This document shows, in pieces, positions 11,031 to 18,950 of a stretch of DNA of 64,000 nt. Numbering within the stretch: the first letter of the stretch is position 1; each line of letters begins with the position of its first letter. Location: the NCBI RefSeq assembly GCF_019457915.1, contig NZ_JAHZSS010000005.1, positions 124,001 through 188,000 on the forward strand, read 5' to 3'. Below the pieces are notes generated by a model that worked only from the letters and a program-made list of their open reading frames with translations, did no database searches and had not been told where the DNA came from. The stretch is from Neiella holothuriorum. Its GTDB lineage: Bacteria; Pseudomonadota; Gammaproteobacteria; Enterobacterales; Neiellaceae. Both the position numbers and the translations under genes were made by a program.

Positions 11031-11191
11031 GTTGGTTTTTCGGACTACAAAACCCGTTGGTATTTTATGCAATAAGGACCTATCCCAACGGAACCATTCT
11101 CTAAATAAACATACGGAACCAGTTGGTACAATTCTCCAAGTAGAATGTACCAACGCGCTTACGTCATATTTTTGCAGCAACTATTCCAACA
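11031..11191. repeat. Duplicated GTTGG region, copy 1, with conserved hairpin
   Basis: The region has GTTGG-type motifs at 11031, 11056 and 11122, with inverted forms at 11147-11154 (GTACCAAC) and 11186-11190 (CCAAC). Copy 2 at 13560-13719 has the same motifs at nearly identical offsets (0, 25, 91, 116 and about 155). Bases 11103-11119 (AAATAAACATACGGAAC) are identical in both copies. The hairpin at 11122-11154 pairs GTTGGTAC with GTACCAAC, and inside it ATTCT with AGAAT. It lies about 440 bases upstream of the kinase start. Confidence 0.75.
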
Positions 11192-11506
11192 CATGAACGG
11201 CACTGCGTTGGAACGAAAACCTTGTACGACAAGTCGACTTGCTGACCCAGTATTGACCTTGACTACCGCGCACTTTGCTCAGCAATATGTCATACGATGC
11301 TGATGACAACTGCAATTTGAATTCCTTGAATAAACCAACTGATGCCCCAACAGCATGAGCCATAACACGGTAACCGCGAGTTTGAGCAAGTTAAACTGTA
11401 CGACATATCGAAGCTCTAGATAGCTTGATCCGCTCGATTTCATAACCGAGCGATGCACGAGCTATCGAAGACTTAAGTTGCCACTGCAAATGGCATCACC
11501 TATTAA

Positions 11507-12259
11507 TTAGACGCTATAGTCACAGGCCGCCCAATTCTTAGCATCATCCCAAATATGCTCTTCCTTGTCGTCTGAATAATAACTTCCAGGGGCGGGGCGA
11601 AAGAAAAAACCAGGGGTGTTAACTCTCGCCTTACCTTTAACAAGAATTCGAATTCTATGGTTAGACACATCATCAACAAATCCATATAAGTTGTTCCATG
11701 AGCATATTTCATCTCCTATCGACTTCGGCGCGTCAGATAGTCTAGAAAAAGTTGCATAGCTATTGGCTCGCACTGCATCGCGGAATTGTTGAATCTCTTG
11801 CTCCCTTTGTTTTCTAGGCTTAGAGGAGATCAACCCCTCTAACACTTCTTTGTTGTTCGCCTCTCTAACAGTTAGAGTGTAACCGTGAGTTGGCGAGAGG
11901 CCGCCGTAGTCCTTCATTGCATCAATCATCACAGCCCAAAGAACCGGTTTGTTTTCTGCCTGACAATGGAATTGACCTGATATTAGCAACATCTCATCGT
12001 GCCTTAACGATACGTTTCCATCTTTGGCAACTTGCTTCAGAACACCTGAATCTTTCGCGCAATAGGCCACCAACGCTTCGTATGGTGCTCTAGCTTTAGG
12101 TCTTGAAATTATGTTAAGCGAGTCGGTTGTGTAGGGAATCCAAAGAGGCTCTTGAAACTCAGCCTTAATCATTTCACTATGATTGGCATAGTTGTCTGGG
12201 ACAGTTGAAGCACAGCCGAACATCAACATGCCGAGCAAATAAGTAGGTGTTCTATTCAT
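11507..12259 (-). CDS. Predicted lipoprotein of element A (second gene)
   Basis: The product has 250 residues from ATG 12259, preceded by AAGGA at six bases; a TTG two codons upstream is less likely. The N terminus MNRTPTYLLGMLMFGCAST has a short hydrophobic core and lipobox MFGC. The mature protein is soluble with scattered cysteines and no domain I recognise. It follows the other lipoprotein gene (12371-13414) in the same direction, with two inverted repeats between them, so they are likely co-transcribed. A cell-envelope role such as surface exclusion is possible but unproven. Confidence 0.68.
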   Translation of the reverse strand: MNRTPTYLLGMLMFGCASTVPDNYANHSEMIKAEFQEPLWIPYTTDSLNIISRPKARAPYEALVAYCAKDSGVLKQVAKDGNVSLRHDEMLLISGQFHCQAENKPVLWAVMIDAMKDYGGLSPTHGYTLTVREANNKEVLEGLISSKPRKQREQEIQQFRDAVRANSYATFSRLSDAPKSIGDEICSWNNLYGFVDDVSNHRIRILVKGKARVNTPGFFFRPAPGSYYSDDKEEHIWDDAKNWAACDYSV

Positions 12260-12300
12260 ATCCAATCCTTGGTTTTGTATCGTTTCGTCAATCCAAAAGC

Positions 12301-12347
12301 TTGAACCCGGGTTGGTTCAATACCCATTGCGATAACAACGTCGCAAT
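12301..12347. repeat. Two adjacent inverted repeats between the lipoprotein genes
   Basis: TTGAACC-CGGGTT-GGTTCAA (12301-12320) is followed five bases later by ATTGCGA-TAACAACG-TCGCAAT (12326-12347). Both have perfect 7-base arms. No T-run follows, so they are not typical terminators. They could be operator sites or an RNA processing or attenuation signal that sets the ratio of the two genes. Confidence 0.6.
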
Positions 12348-12370
12348 AGCATTCAATGCTTCAATATTAA

Positions 12371-13414
12371 TTAATCTGTGACCGTTAGTAGTGTACGTTC
12401 GCTAACGTAAGAATCGATTCTTGCATCTACACTGACCCCATCAAACGTGTATATTTTGCCATCATAAACAAGCTGCCTTGGTCTAACCCAGTTTGCTCCG
12501 AATAAAGCATAACGATCGAATAAAATTCGGGATAGCTCCCTGCCAAAGCGTGTACTCATTATGTTGCGACCACCTTTGGGAACCTTTATGAATGGGTGCT
12601 CGTCTGAGGCACCAACTAATTCGGGCTCACCATGTTCATTGATAGGGTACTCGGCCACCATATCTATAACGTAGGTATTCCCTAGCCCAGTCCGATACTT
12701 AACTCTTTCGCCAACAATTTCATTAATCGGGGCATCATAAAAAACGGGCCTTAAAGGTGAGGCATAGAAACGAATGGTGAAACGTTCGGGGACGTATGTA
12801 TATTCCCTAGGGGCAACCACACCAGCTTTTTGGACAAGCTGATATAGTTGATGGCGACCTTTGCAGCCATGCAAGCATTTTAAATCATACCCAAAAGAGA
12901 CGGCGATAGCGTGAATCTTATCTTTTGTATGCTCGAACAGAGCTAGGTTTGCATCTGCAACTGAATCTATTTTTTTACCCTTAAACGTTTCTGGCAGCCA
13001 GGCTTCGCTGATCACATCGAATTGCTCAGGTTTATCTGGTCTCGAGGTCAAAGCTATCGCAATACTCGCCAGCCAAGCAGCAATGAATACCACATCACCT
13101 TCCGAGCTTCCTGCTTGTCCTGCGGCTAAATCTGCAAGCATGGACGCTTGAACTGCACCATCACCGGCTTTATATGACTCCTGTTGGAGTTGTTCTGAGA
13201 ACTCACCTTCAAGCTTTTTTCGCTCTTCTTGGTGCATAAGCAGCCTAGCTAAATAATTAACCCTTATCAGCTCAACTTGATCTGTTATTGGTTCTTGTGG
13301 AGGGGTAGACAGTCTGTCTAAGTCAAAGGGCTCATTACTCATGTGAGCGCATGATGCTACGTAAGCGGATACTGCAACCGCCACAGCAACAGAGTGTTTT
13401 GATTTCCATATCAC
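12371..13414 (-). CDS. Predicted lipoprotein of element A (first gene)
   Basis: The 347-residue product starts at GTG 13414, with AAGGA nine bases upstream. The signal peptide MIWKSKHSVAVAVAVSAYVASCAH has lipobox VASC. A long charged helical segment follows (residues about 45-90), then a small-residue stretch around 100-118 (GDVVFIAAWLASIAIAL) that could insert into a membrane. The C-terminal half is beta-like with no recognised domain. It is the first gene of the lipoprotein pair and lies 145 bases from the second GTTGG region, so that region may control it. Confidence 0.68.
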   Translation of the reverse strand: MIWKSKHSVAVAVAVSAYVASCAHMSNEPFDLDRLSTPPQEPITDQVELIRVNYLARLLMHQEERKKLEGEFSEQLQQESYKAGDGAVQASMLADLAAGQAGSSEGDVVFIAAWLASIAIALTSRPDKPEQFDVISEAWLPETFKGKKIDSVADANLALFEHTKDKIHAIAVSFGYDLKCLHGCKGRHQLYQLVQKAGVVAPREYTYVPERFTIRFYASPLRPVFYDAPINEIVGERVKYRTGLGNTYVIDMVAEYPINEHGEPELVGASDEHPFIKVPKGGRNIMSTRFGRELSRILFDRYALFGANWVRPRQLVYDGKIYTFDGVSVDARIDSYVSERTLLTVTD

Positions 13415-13559
13415 GACGAACTGTCCTTGTTGTAAGTTCTCAAGGAACTCTAGTACAAGTCGCTCTTTTTTTCTCAGCTAATACTAAGGTCGCCAAATTC
13501 ATTCAAATGACATTCTTGAATATTCATCCGATATTCATCGAGCTCAGCCCCAAAATCAC

Positions 13560-13719
13560 GTTGGTTATGTGAAGCGACGATCACGTTGGTAACAAATACA
13601 ATTTAGACGTATCCCACTAACTTAATTTACGAAATAAACATACGGAACTAGTTGGTACTTTTTACCTAAGTAAATGTACCAACGCGCTTACATCATTTTG
13701 AGAATCAATTAGTCCAACA
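13560..13719. repeat. Duplicated GTTGG region, copy 2, with conserved hairpin
   Basis: The motif layout matches 11031-11191: GTTGG at 13560, 13585 and 13651, GTACCAAC at 13676-13683, and CCAAC at 13714-13718. The hairpin keeps the outer stem GTTGGTAC/GTACCAAC. Its inner stem is TTTAC/GTAAA instead of ATTCT/AGAAT, a paired change that preserves folding. It lies between the divergent lipoprotein operon (start 13414) and the DUF4224 gene (start 13860), which together leave a 445-base gap with no other feature. Confidence 0.75.
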
Positions 13720-13859
13720 GCCCAATAAAGATAAAATGCCACCGTATCAACGTAACACTTTGTTTTAGTAATTTATTTTGTCGCCGAGCAACAGCGAAAC
13801 TTGCTCAGAAGTGTGTATGATTGACTACATGTTTAACTAAGTTTGGATGAGTGATCACC

Positions 13860-14084
13860 ATGGCTGAATTATTGACTGAGCATGATCTTATTGCACTGAC
13901 AGGTAGCCGGCGTACGGCTGATCAGCGTCGTATTTTGGCAAGTGCTGGGATTGTATTTATCGAAAAAACGCACGGTCAAATCACAACGACTTGGACCGCG
14001 GTGCATGCTGCTATGCACCCAAATCATTTCAAAAATGAGTCGCCCAACGCTGATGATAATTTCAATATCGATGCACTGAGGTAA
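13860..14084 (+). CDS. DUF4224-type small protein upstream of the integrase
   Basis: The 74-residue protein begins MAELLTEHDLIALTGSRRTADQ, the typical start of DUF4224 proteins, which precede tyrosine integrase genes in phages and islands. The helical N terminus with basic patches (GSRRTADQRR) suggests DNA binding, possibly as an excisionase or integrase regulator; that role is inferred from position. ATG 13860 is preceded by GGATGAG, and a GTG at 13851 is in frame but too close to it. The stop is seven bases before the integrase start, so the two genes form an operon. Confidence 0.72.
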   Translation: MAELLTEHDLIALTGSRRTADQRRILASAGIVFIEKTHGQITTTWTAVHAAMHPNHFKNESPNADDNFNIDALR

Positions 14085-14091
14085 TTGGACT

Positions 14092-15132
14092 ATGCCGCGC
14101 ACACGTAAGCCCAAAGATGCGTGGATGCCGCGTAGAGTTTACGCCGGCAAATCAGCCTATGAATATCGCCCGCCCGGTGGCGGAGCGATACGCCTATGCT
14201 CATTGTCGGCGCCGCGCTCGACGGTACATTTGCGTTACGAAGAGGAATCTGACCAGTACAACCGTCAATTGGTTTTCGTACAAGACTTAGTAGAAGAGTA
14301 CTTTGCGAGTCCTCGGTATCAAACCCTCGCAGCTCAAACTCAAGAAGATTACAAAAAGCATTCTAAAAATGTTCTCAAAGTGTTTTCAAACATGCGAGTC
14401 AATTCCGTCCGAGCGAGCCACGTGCGACGTTACATGGATAAGCGGGGACTCAAGTCTGAAACACAAGCCAACCGAGAAAAATCGTTTCTGTCAGTCGTTT
14501 TCAACTGGGCGGTTGAGCGTGACTACGCAAAGGCAAATCCCACACGCGGGGTCAAGAAGTTCAAAGAACAAGCTAGAGACAAATACGTATCAGGCGAAGA
14601 GTACCAAGCAGTTTACGATCATGCGCCTCGAGCCGTACGGGTGGCGATGGAGCTTGCTTACCTTTGCGCCTCCCGTCAAAGCGATATTCTCAGTATGGCT
14701 TGGGATCAAGTTATTGACGCTGGCATATATATAGAGCAGTCAAAAACTCATGTAAGGCAAATCAAGGCGTGGTCACCTCGCCTGCGTGAAGCAATTGACT
14801 TGGCCAAGTCATTATCAGATGCGCCAACCAAGTACGTACTAGCCAAATCAAATGGTGGCGGTTACACCAAGAACGGCTTCAATGCCGCTTGGCAAAAAGC
14901 GAAAAGAAAAGCGCGAAAAGCTAGTGGGCTTGCTATCGACTTCACTTTTCATGACCTCAAAGCGAAAGGTATAAGCGATTTCGAGGGCACCCGGTCCGAG
15001 AAACAAAATTTCTCTGGCCACAAAACAGAACGTCAAGTTGCTTCTTATGATCGAAAAGTTAAGGTTGTACCTACAGTTGGTAGTGAGCCTCACCACAAAT
15101 CGTATTCGGAAAGTAATTCGGAAAAGAGATAA
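14092..15132 (+). CDS. Tyrosine integrase of element A
   Basis: The 346-residue phage-type integrase has an N-terminal arm-binding region (MPRTRKPKDAWMPRRVYAGK), a core-binding SAM-like domain over about residues 60-165, and a C-terminal catalytic domain. Catalytic residues are Arg in LCASRQSDILSM, Lys in QSKTH, FHDLKAKGISD with Lys in the HxxR position, His in FSGHKTE and Tyr in QVASYDRK. The gene reads towards the tRNA-Leu gene and ends 49 bases before it. This is the expected integrase for the 58-bp repeats that bound element A. Confidence 0.92.
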   Translation: MPRTRKPKDAWMPRRVYAGKSAYEYRPPGGGAIRLCSLSAPRSTVHLRYEEESDQYNRQLVFVQDLVEEYFASPRYQTLAAQTQEDYKKHSKNVLKVFSNMRVNSVRASHVRRYMDKRGLKSETQANREKSFLSVVFNWAVERDYAKANPTRGVKKFKEQARDKYVSGEEYQAVYDHAPRAVRVAMELAYLCASRQSDILSMAWDQVIDAGIYIEQSKTHVRQIKAWSPRLREAIDLAKSLSDAPTKYVLAKSNGGGYTKNGFNAAWQKAKRKARKASGLAIDFTFHDLKAKGISDFEGTRSEKQNFSGHKTERQVASYDRKVKVVPTVGSEPHHKSYSESNSEKR

Positions 15133-15178
15133 AAATGAAGTATGGGTATACAGGAATGGTTTGTAACTTATTGATTTT

Positions 15179-15236
15179 AAATGGTGCCCGGGGCCGGACT
15201 TGAACCGGCACGTTGTTACCAACGAGGGATTTTAAA
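15179..15236. repeat. att repeat: 3' part of tRNA-Leu (right end of element A)
   Basis: The stretch is exactly identical to 7479-7536. It covers the 3' half of the tRNA-Leu gene and three bases past its end, so insertion rebuilt a complete tRNA here and left the fragment at the other end. Confidence 0.95.
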
Positions 15237-15268
15237 TCCCTTGTGTCTACCAATTTCACCACCCGGGC
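15182..15268 (-). tRNA. leuZ: tRNA-Leu (anticodon UAA)
   Basis: The 87-base cloverleaf has acceptor GCCCGGG paired with CCCGGGC plus encoded ACCA, anticodon loop TTTAAAA (UAA), the long variable arm of a leucine tRNA, and a T loop GTTCAAGTC. Its 3' end is the att site of element A, and probably of element B. The Gly-Cys-Leu order behind pgsA matches glyW-cysT-leuZ of Escherichia coli. Confidence 0.96.
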
Positions 15269-15290
15269 ATCGGGGGTATTTTTGAAGTGA

Positions 15291-15364
15291 TGGAGGCGGG
15301 TCCCGGAGTCGAACCGAGGTCCACGGATTTGCAATCCGCTGCATAGCCACTCTGCCAACCCGCC
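15291..15364 (-). tRNA. cysT: tRNA-Cys (anticodon GCA)
   Basis: The 74-base tRNA has acceptor GGCGGGT, anticodon GCA in the loop TTGCAAA, T loop GTTCGACTC and an encoded CCA. It is the middle gene of the tRNA-Gly/Cys/Leu transcript. Confidence 0.96.
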
Positions 15365-15408
15365 ATCACAAAAGGTGCTTAACACCTACCTTCTGTAAAC
15401 AGAAGGTT

Positions 15409-15484
15409 TGGAGCGGCACATCGGGTTCGAACCGATGACCTCGACCTTGGCAAGGTCGCGCTCTACCAACTGAGCTAGTGCCGC
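15409..15484 (-). tRNA. glyW: tRNA-Gly (anticodon GCC)
   Basis: The 76-base tRNA has acceptor GCGGCAC paired with GTGCCGC, anticodon GCC in the loop TTGCCAA, T loop GTTCGAACC and an encoded CCA. It is the first tRNA of the cluster downstream of pgsA. Confidence 0.96.
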
Positions 15485-15620
15485 ATCACAATGTTTGAAG
15501 CGCTGCTGCTCCTCAAACGTGCTGGGCATTCTACCCATATTTACTCGCCAGTCAACCGCCGCCGATTAAGTTTTTGATGATTTTGAGCCGTTTACTCAGA
15601 AACTGAACAAACTGGCTGAT

Positions 15621-16169
15621 TTATGCTCTTTTCTTGAGGAATTGCCAAGCACTGGCAAGATAAATCATCATCGACCACAACGTCAGTGCCGCTGCAACGT
15701 AAAACAGCGCTATGGCCAAATAAACCATGTACTCAGACTGCTGCCAAACTAAGCCGCCAATGGATAACATTTGAACGGTGGTTTTCCATTTGCCGATATT
15801 ACCGACCGCTACAGCGGCTCGTTCACCAAGCTCCGCCATCCATTCGCGCAACGCGGAAATGACGATTTCACGACCGATCATGACAATAGCCGGTATGGTG
15901 ATCCAAAGGCTATTAAAGTCTACGGCAACCAACACTAACGCCACCGCAACCATAAGTTTATCGGCTACAGGGTCAAGAAAAGCGCCGAAAGGCGATGTTT
16001 GTTGTAACTTCCTCGCGAAGTAGCCGTCGGCATAATCTGTCAGCGAAGCAATGAGAAAAACCAGCATCGCGAAAAAGTTTTGGTCGCCAACTGGCAGATA
16101 AAACATCACCACAAAAACTGGGATTAGAAAGATTCGAAAAATTGTCAGGATATTTGGGAGCGTAAACAT
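15621..16169 (-). CDS. pgsA: CDP-diacylglycerol-glycerol-3-phosphate 3-phosphatidyltransferase
   Basis: This inner-membrane enzyme of 182 residues makes phosphatidylglycerophosphate from CDP-diacylglycerol and glycerol-3-phosphate, the committed step to phosphatidylglycerol and cardiolipin. The CDP-alcohol phosphotransferase motif is present at about residues 42-67 (DYADGYFARKLQQ, then GAFLDPVADK), with the metal-binding aspartates and the Gly. Several hydrophobic spans surround it, and the start MFTLPNILTIFRIFLIPVFV is typical. It lies between uvrC and the tRNA cluster, as in many gammaproteobacteria. Confidence 0.96.
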   Translation of the reverse strand: MFTLPNILTIFRIFLIPVFVVMFYLPVGDQNFFAMLVFLIASLTDYADGYFARKLQQTSPFGAFLDPVADKLMVAVALVLVAVDFNSLWITIPAIVMIGREIVISALREWMAELGERAAVAVGNIGKWKTTVQMLSIGGLVWQQSEYMVYLAIALFYVAAALTLWSMMIYLASAWQFLKKRA

Positions 16170-16230
16170 AATGCATATACAGGATTTCAGCAGCCTTCTT
16201 TATACACTAACCACGGCTTCGTGACACCTT

Positions 16231-18078
16231 CTATTCTGGATGAAAATGATCGTAAATCTGCTGCGCTAGTGCTTTGGAAATGCCTGGTACACGATTGAGC
16301 GCATCAACACTAGCTGCTTTGATACCTTGCAGGCCGCCAAAGTTTTTGAGCAACGCCTGCCGACGTTTATCCCCTACCCCTGGAATTTGCTCCAGGCTGG
16401 ACGTTCTCTTGGCCTTACCACGCTGCTGCCGGTGACCGCTAATGGCGAACCGATGGGCTTCATCTCGAATGTGCTGAACTAGGTGCATGGCCGGCTCCGT
16501 CGCATCCACGGCAATTACTTCCCAAGTGCCGGACAACAACAGCGAATCAAACTGAGCTTTGCGTTTATCACCTTTTTTGATGCCAATGAGCAACGGAGCT
16601 GAACATTGTTCAGGCCACTCAACTTGCTCTAACACTTCTTGGGCTTTACCAAGCTGCCCTTTCCCGCCATCAACAATAAGTACATCGGGCACTTTGCTTG
16701 GATCATCGAGCTTTTTAAAACGCCGTGTCAGCACTTGTGCCATAGCTGCGTAATCATCGCCGGCAGTAATGCCGCTAATGTTATAACGTCGATATTCGCC
16801 GTTGGCTGGCCCTTGGGCATTAAATACGACACAAGAAGCAACCGTTTGATCGCCTTGCGTGTGGCTAATGTCAAAACATTCCATTCGATGAATGGGCTGT
16901 TCAAGCTCCAATAATTGCTGCAATTGCCTAAAGCGCTGCTCTGCCGTTGTTCGATCAGCGAGTTTGTTCGCCAGCGTACTGCTCGCATTTGTTTTTGCCA
17001 GCTCTAGGTATTTCTTTGACTCGCCACGTTGCCCTTGGCGCAAATGGATTTGCCGCTCTGTCACCGTGCACAACGCTTCTGAGACAATGGCAGACCGCTC
17101 TGCAGGTAACTCTAAAACCACAACAGCTGGCACATGGCGTTCGCTGTTGTGACTTAGATAGTACTGCATGATGAAACTTTCGATAATTTCTTCGAGCGCC
17201 GTATCTGATGGGATTTTGGGGAAGTAACTACGACTTCCTAACAACTGGCCATTACGAATCGAGAGCACTTGAATACAGCACATGCCGTGCTCATAAGCCG
17301 ATGCAAACACATCAATTTCGTTGGTTTCGCCACTCACCCCTTGCTGCTCTTGAACAGTGCGTAGCGATTGGATTTGATCGCGGATAATTGCCGCTTGCTC
17401 AAAGGCTAAATCCATCGATGCCTGCTCCATATCAGCCATCAGTTGATCAATCAGTTGCTGGTGCTTGCCTTGCAAAAATAACTGGGTGTGGCGCACCTGC
17501 TGTTGGTAATCCGCCTCACTGACTAACTCAGGCACGCAAGGGCCGGAGCAACGTTTGAGTTGGTATTGCAAACAAGGCCGTGAGCGATTGGCGTAATAGG
17601 AGTCTTCACACTGGCGTACCGCAAAAACTTTTTGCAGTAATTTGAGGCTGTGTCGTACCGCGCCACCCGAGGGAAACGGGCCAAAATAGCTCCCTTTGTG
17701 GCGCTTAGGGCCGCGATGAAAAGCCAGCCGTGGGTGTTGATGATCGCTTAGAAAAATATATGGATACGACTTATCGTCCCGCATCAAGACGTTATAGCGT
17801 GGCCGATGAGCTTTGATGAGGTTATTTTCAAGGATCAGCGCATCGGCTTCAGTTAGCGTCACCGTCACATCAACATTGGCAATTTGGCTTACCAAGGCTT
17901 TAGTTTTTCGGTTTAACTGATTGCTACGGAAATAACTGCTGAGGCGATTCTTTAAATTCTTCGCTTTACCAACATAAATAATTTGTTGTTCAGCATCGTA
18001 CATACGATAAACGCCGGGCGACTGAGTCACCCGGCGTAAAAAAGATTTTGAATCGAATTCTGAGGCTTGCGCCGACAT
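16231..18078 (-). CDS. uvrC: Excinuclease ABC subunit C
   Basis: UvrC makes the 3' and 5' incisions in nucleotide excision repair after UvrA/UvrB damage recognition. The 615-residue protein has the N-terminal GIY-YIG nuclease (SPGVYRMYDAEQQIIYVGKA), a UVR motif near residue 205-240 for UvrB contact, and the RNase H-like half with ECFDISHTQG and VDGGKGQ. Tandem HhH motifs lie at the C terminus (EQIPGVGDKRRQALLKNFGG). The length is normal. It lies 20 bases after uvrY on the same strand, the classic uvrY-uvrC operon. Confidence 0.97.
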   Translation of the reverse strand: MSAQASEFDSKSFLRRVTQSPGVYRMYDAEQQIIYVGKAKNLKNRLSSYFRSNQLNRKTKALVSQIANVDVTVTLTEADALILENNLIKAHRPRYNVLMRDDKSYPYIFLSDHQHPRLAFHRGPKRHKGSYFGPFPSGGAVRHSLKLLQKVFAVRQCEDSYYANRSRPCLQYQLKRCSGPCVPELVSEADYQQQVRHTQLFLQGKHQQLIDQLMADMEQASMDLAFEQAAIIRDQIQSLRTVQEQQGVSGETNEIDVFASAYEHGMCCIQVLSIRNGQLLGSRSYFPKIPSDTALEEIIESFIMQYYLSHNSERHVPAVVVLELPAERSAIVSEALCTVTERQIHLRQGQRGESKKYLELAKTNASSTLANKLADRTTAEQRFRQLQQLLELEQPIHRMECFDISHTQGDQTVASCVVFNAQGPANGEYRRYNISGITAGDDYAAMAQVLTRRFKKLDDPSKVPDVLIVDGGKGQLGKAQEVLEQVEWPEQCSAPLLIGIKKGDKRKAQFDSLLLSGTWEVIAVDATEPAMHLVQHIRDEAHRFAISGHRQQRGKAKRTSSLEQIPGVGDKRRQALLKNFGGLQGIKAASVDALNRVPGISKALAQQIYDHFHPE

Positions 18079-18098
18079 ATTAAAGCAAACTGATTAGA

Positions 18099-18746
18099 TT
18101 AGAGCTTAGTGCTGTCTAGCATACCATGGCGAATTGCCAAATGAGTTAGCTCTACATCACCGTTAATCTCAAGCTTATTAAACAAACGATAACGGTAGCT
18201 GTTGACGGTTTTAGGACTTAAATTCAACTGCTCTGAAATGTCCTGCACTTTTTCGCCCCGAGTAATCATCATCATGATCTGTAGCTCGCGATCCGATAAA
18301 TCGTGGAACGGATTGTCGCTAGCGCCAGGCTGAATTCGGTATAGGGCAATTTGCTGAGCAATTTCAGGGGCAATATAGCGCTGTCCGGTATGGACTTGGC
18401 GTATTGCATTAATAACTTCGTCAGGGCAGGCATTTTTTGACAAATAACCAAATGCGCCAGCTTGCATGACTTTGCTAGGGAGTGGATCTTCAGTGTGAAT
18501 GGTCAACACCATGATTTTGATATCAGGGTTAAAACGCAAAATTTTCTTTGTCGCTTCAATACCGCCGATACCGGGCATATCCATGTCCATTAGCACAACA
18601 TCTGGCTCTTGCTCACGACACCATTTAACGGCAGCTTCACCTGATTCGGCTTCACCTACCACTTTGATACCGCGAACTTCTTCCAGAATACGCTTAATTC
18701 CTGTTCGGACGAGTTCGTGATCGTCTACCAGAAATACATTGATCAA
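18099..18746 (-). CDS. uvrY: UvrY/GacA-type response regulator
   Basis: The 215-residue NarL/FixJ response regulator has a receiver domain over residues 1-120, with phospho-acceptor Asp54 in VVLMDMDMPGIGG, acidic pocket DDHE and Lys in LSKNA. A LuxR-type helix-turn-helix follows at about 145-205 (LSDRELQIMMMITRG, SPKTVNSYRYR). Family members are activated by the BarA/GacS kinase and switch on small RNAs that titrate CsrA. It lies directly upstream of uvrC. The kinase partner is not adjacent. Confidence 0.95.
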   Translation of the reverse strand: MINVFLVDDHELVRTGIKRILEEVRGIKVVGEAESGEAAVKWCREQEPDVVLMDMDMPGIGGIEATKKILRFNPDIKIMVLTIHTEDPLPSKVMQAGAFGYLSKNACPDEVINAIRQVHTGQRYIAPEIAQQIALYRIQPGASDNPFHDLSDRELQIMMMITRGEKVQDISEQLNLSPKTVNSYRYRLFNKLEINGDVELTHLAIRHGMLDSTKL

Positions 18747-18950
18747 ACTAACACCTCAAGACGGTCTTATTTCTTGTTTTGTATCCGTTACATTGATGGA
18801 ATGCGTATCCTGACGCGAAGGGTTGCTTCTTGAACAACTTGAAAAAGTTGATGCGAAGCCCAGCCAAGTTATAGCGCATTGGCCTTCGACGCAAGCAAAA
18901 AAAGCAGCCGAGCTTTGCAATTTAGTAACAATCCTTTCATCTCTGGCTAA

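Larger units (their letters stand above)
10591..11506. other. Long non-coding stretch upstream of the kinase operon
   Basis: These 916 bases carry no convincing intact gene. They contain a possible 40-codon gene remnant on the plus strand (10703-10825) and one copy of a duplicated regulatory-looking region (11031-11191). Two short minus-strand frames (10983-11180 and 11181-11363) run through the repeat and lack ribosome binding sites. The promoter of the kinase/TPR operon should lie here. Confidence 0.55.
7537..15178. mobile_element. Element A: 7.6-kb island inserted at tRNA-Leu
   Basis: The island is bounded by the exact 58-bp direct repeats at 7479-7536 and 15179-15236. It carries an integrase (14092-15132) 49 bases from the tRNA, a DUF4224-type small protein just upstream, two minus-strand cargo operons and one small plus-strand gene. 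No phage structural, replication or conjugation genes are present, so it resembles a small satellite or a defence-type island rather than a prophage. The cargo reads as more AT-rich than the core genes to the right. Confidence 0.88.

Noticed and set aside
10983-11363. Two minus-strand frames of 65 and 60 codons
   Set aside because: They run through the duplicated GTTGG region, have no ribosome site, and copy 2 of that region does not keep either frame.
11031-13719. Duplicated hairpin regions as integron attC sites
   Set aside because: attC sites need outer RYYYAAC and GTTRRRY boxes in the opposite arrangement and a linked integron integrase. The motifs here are self-symmetric GTTGGTA/TACCAAC, and no such integrase is present.
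7537-15178. Element A as a prophage
   Set aside because: No capsid, tail, terminase, lysis or replication genes are present in 7.6 kb.
15071-15385. 104-codon minus-strand frame across the tRNA genes
   Set aside because: It runs through tRNA-Leu and tRNA-Cys, which fold well as tRNAs, so it is not a protein gene.
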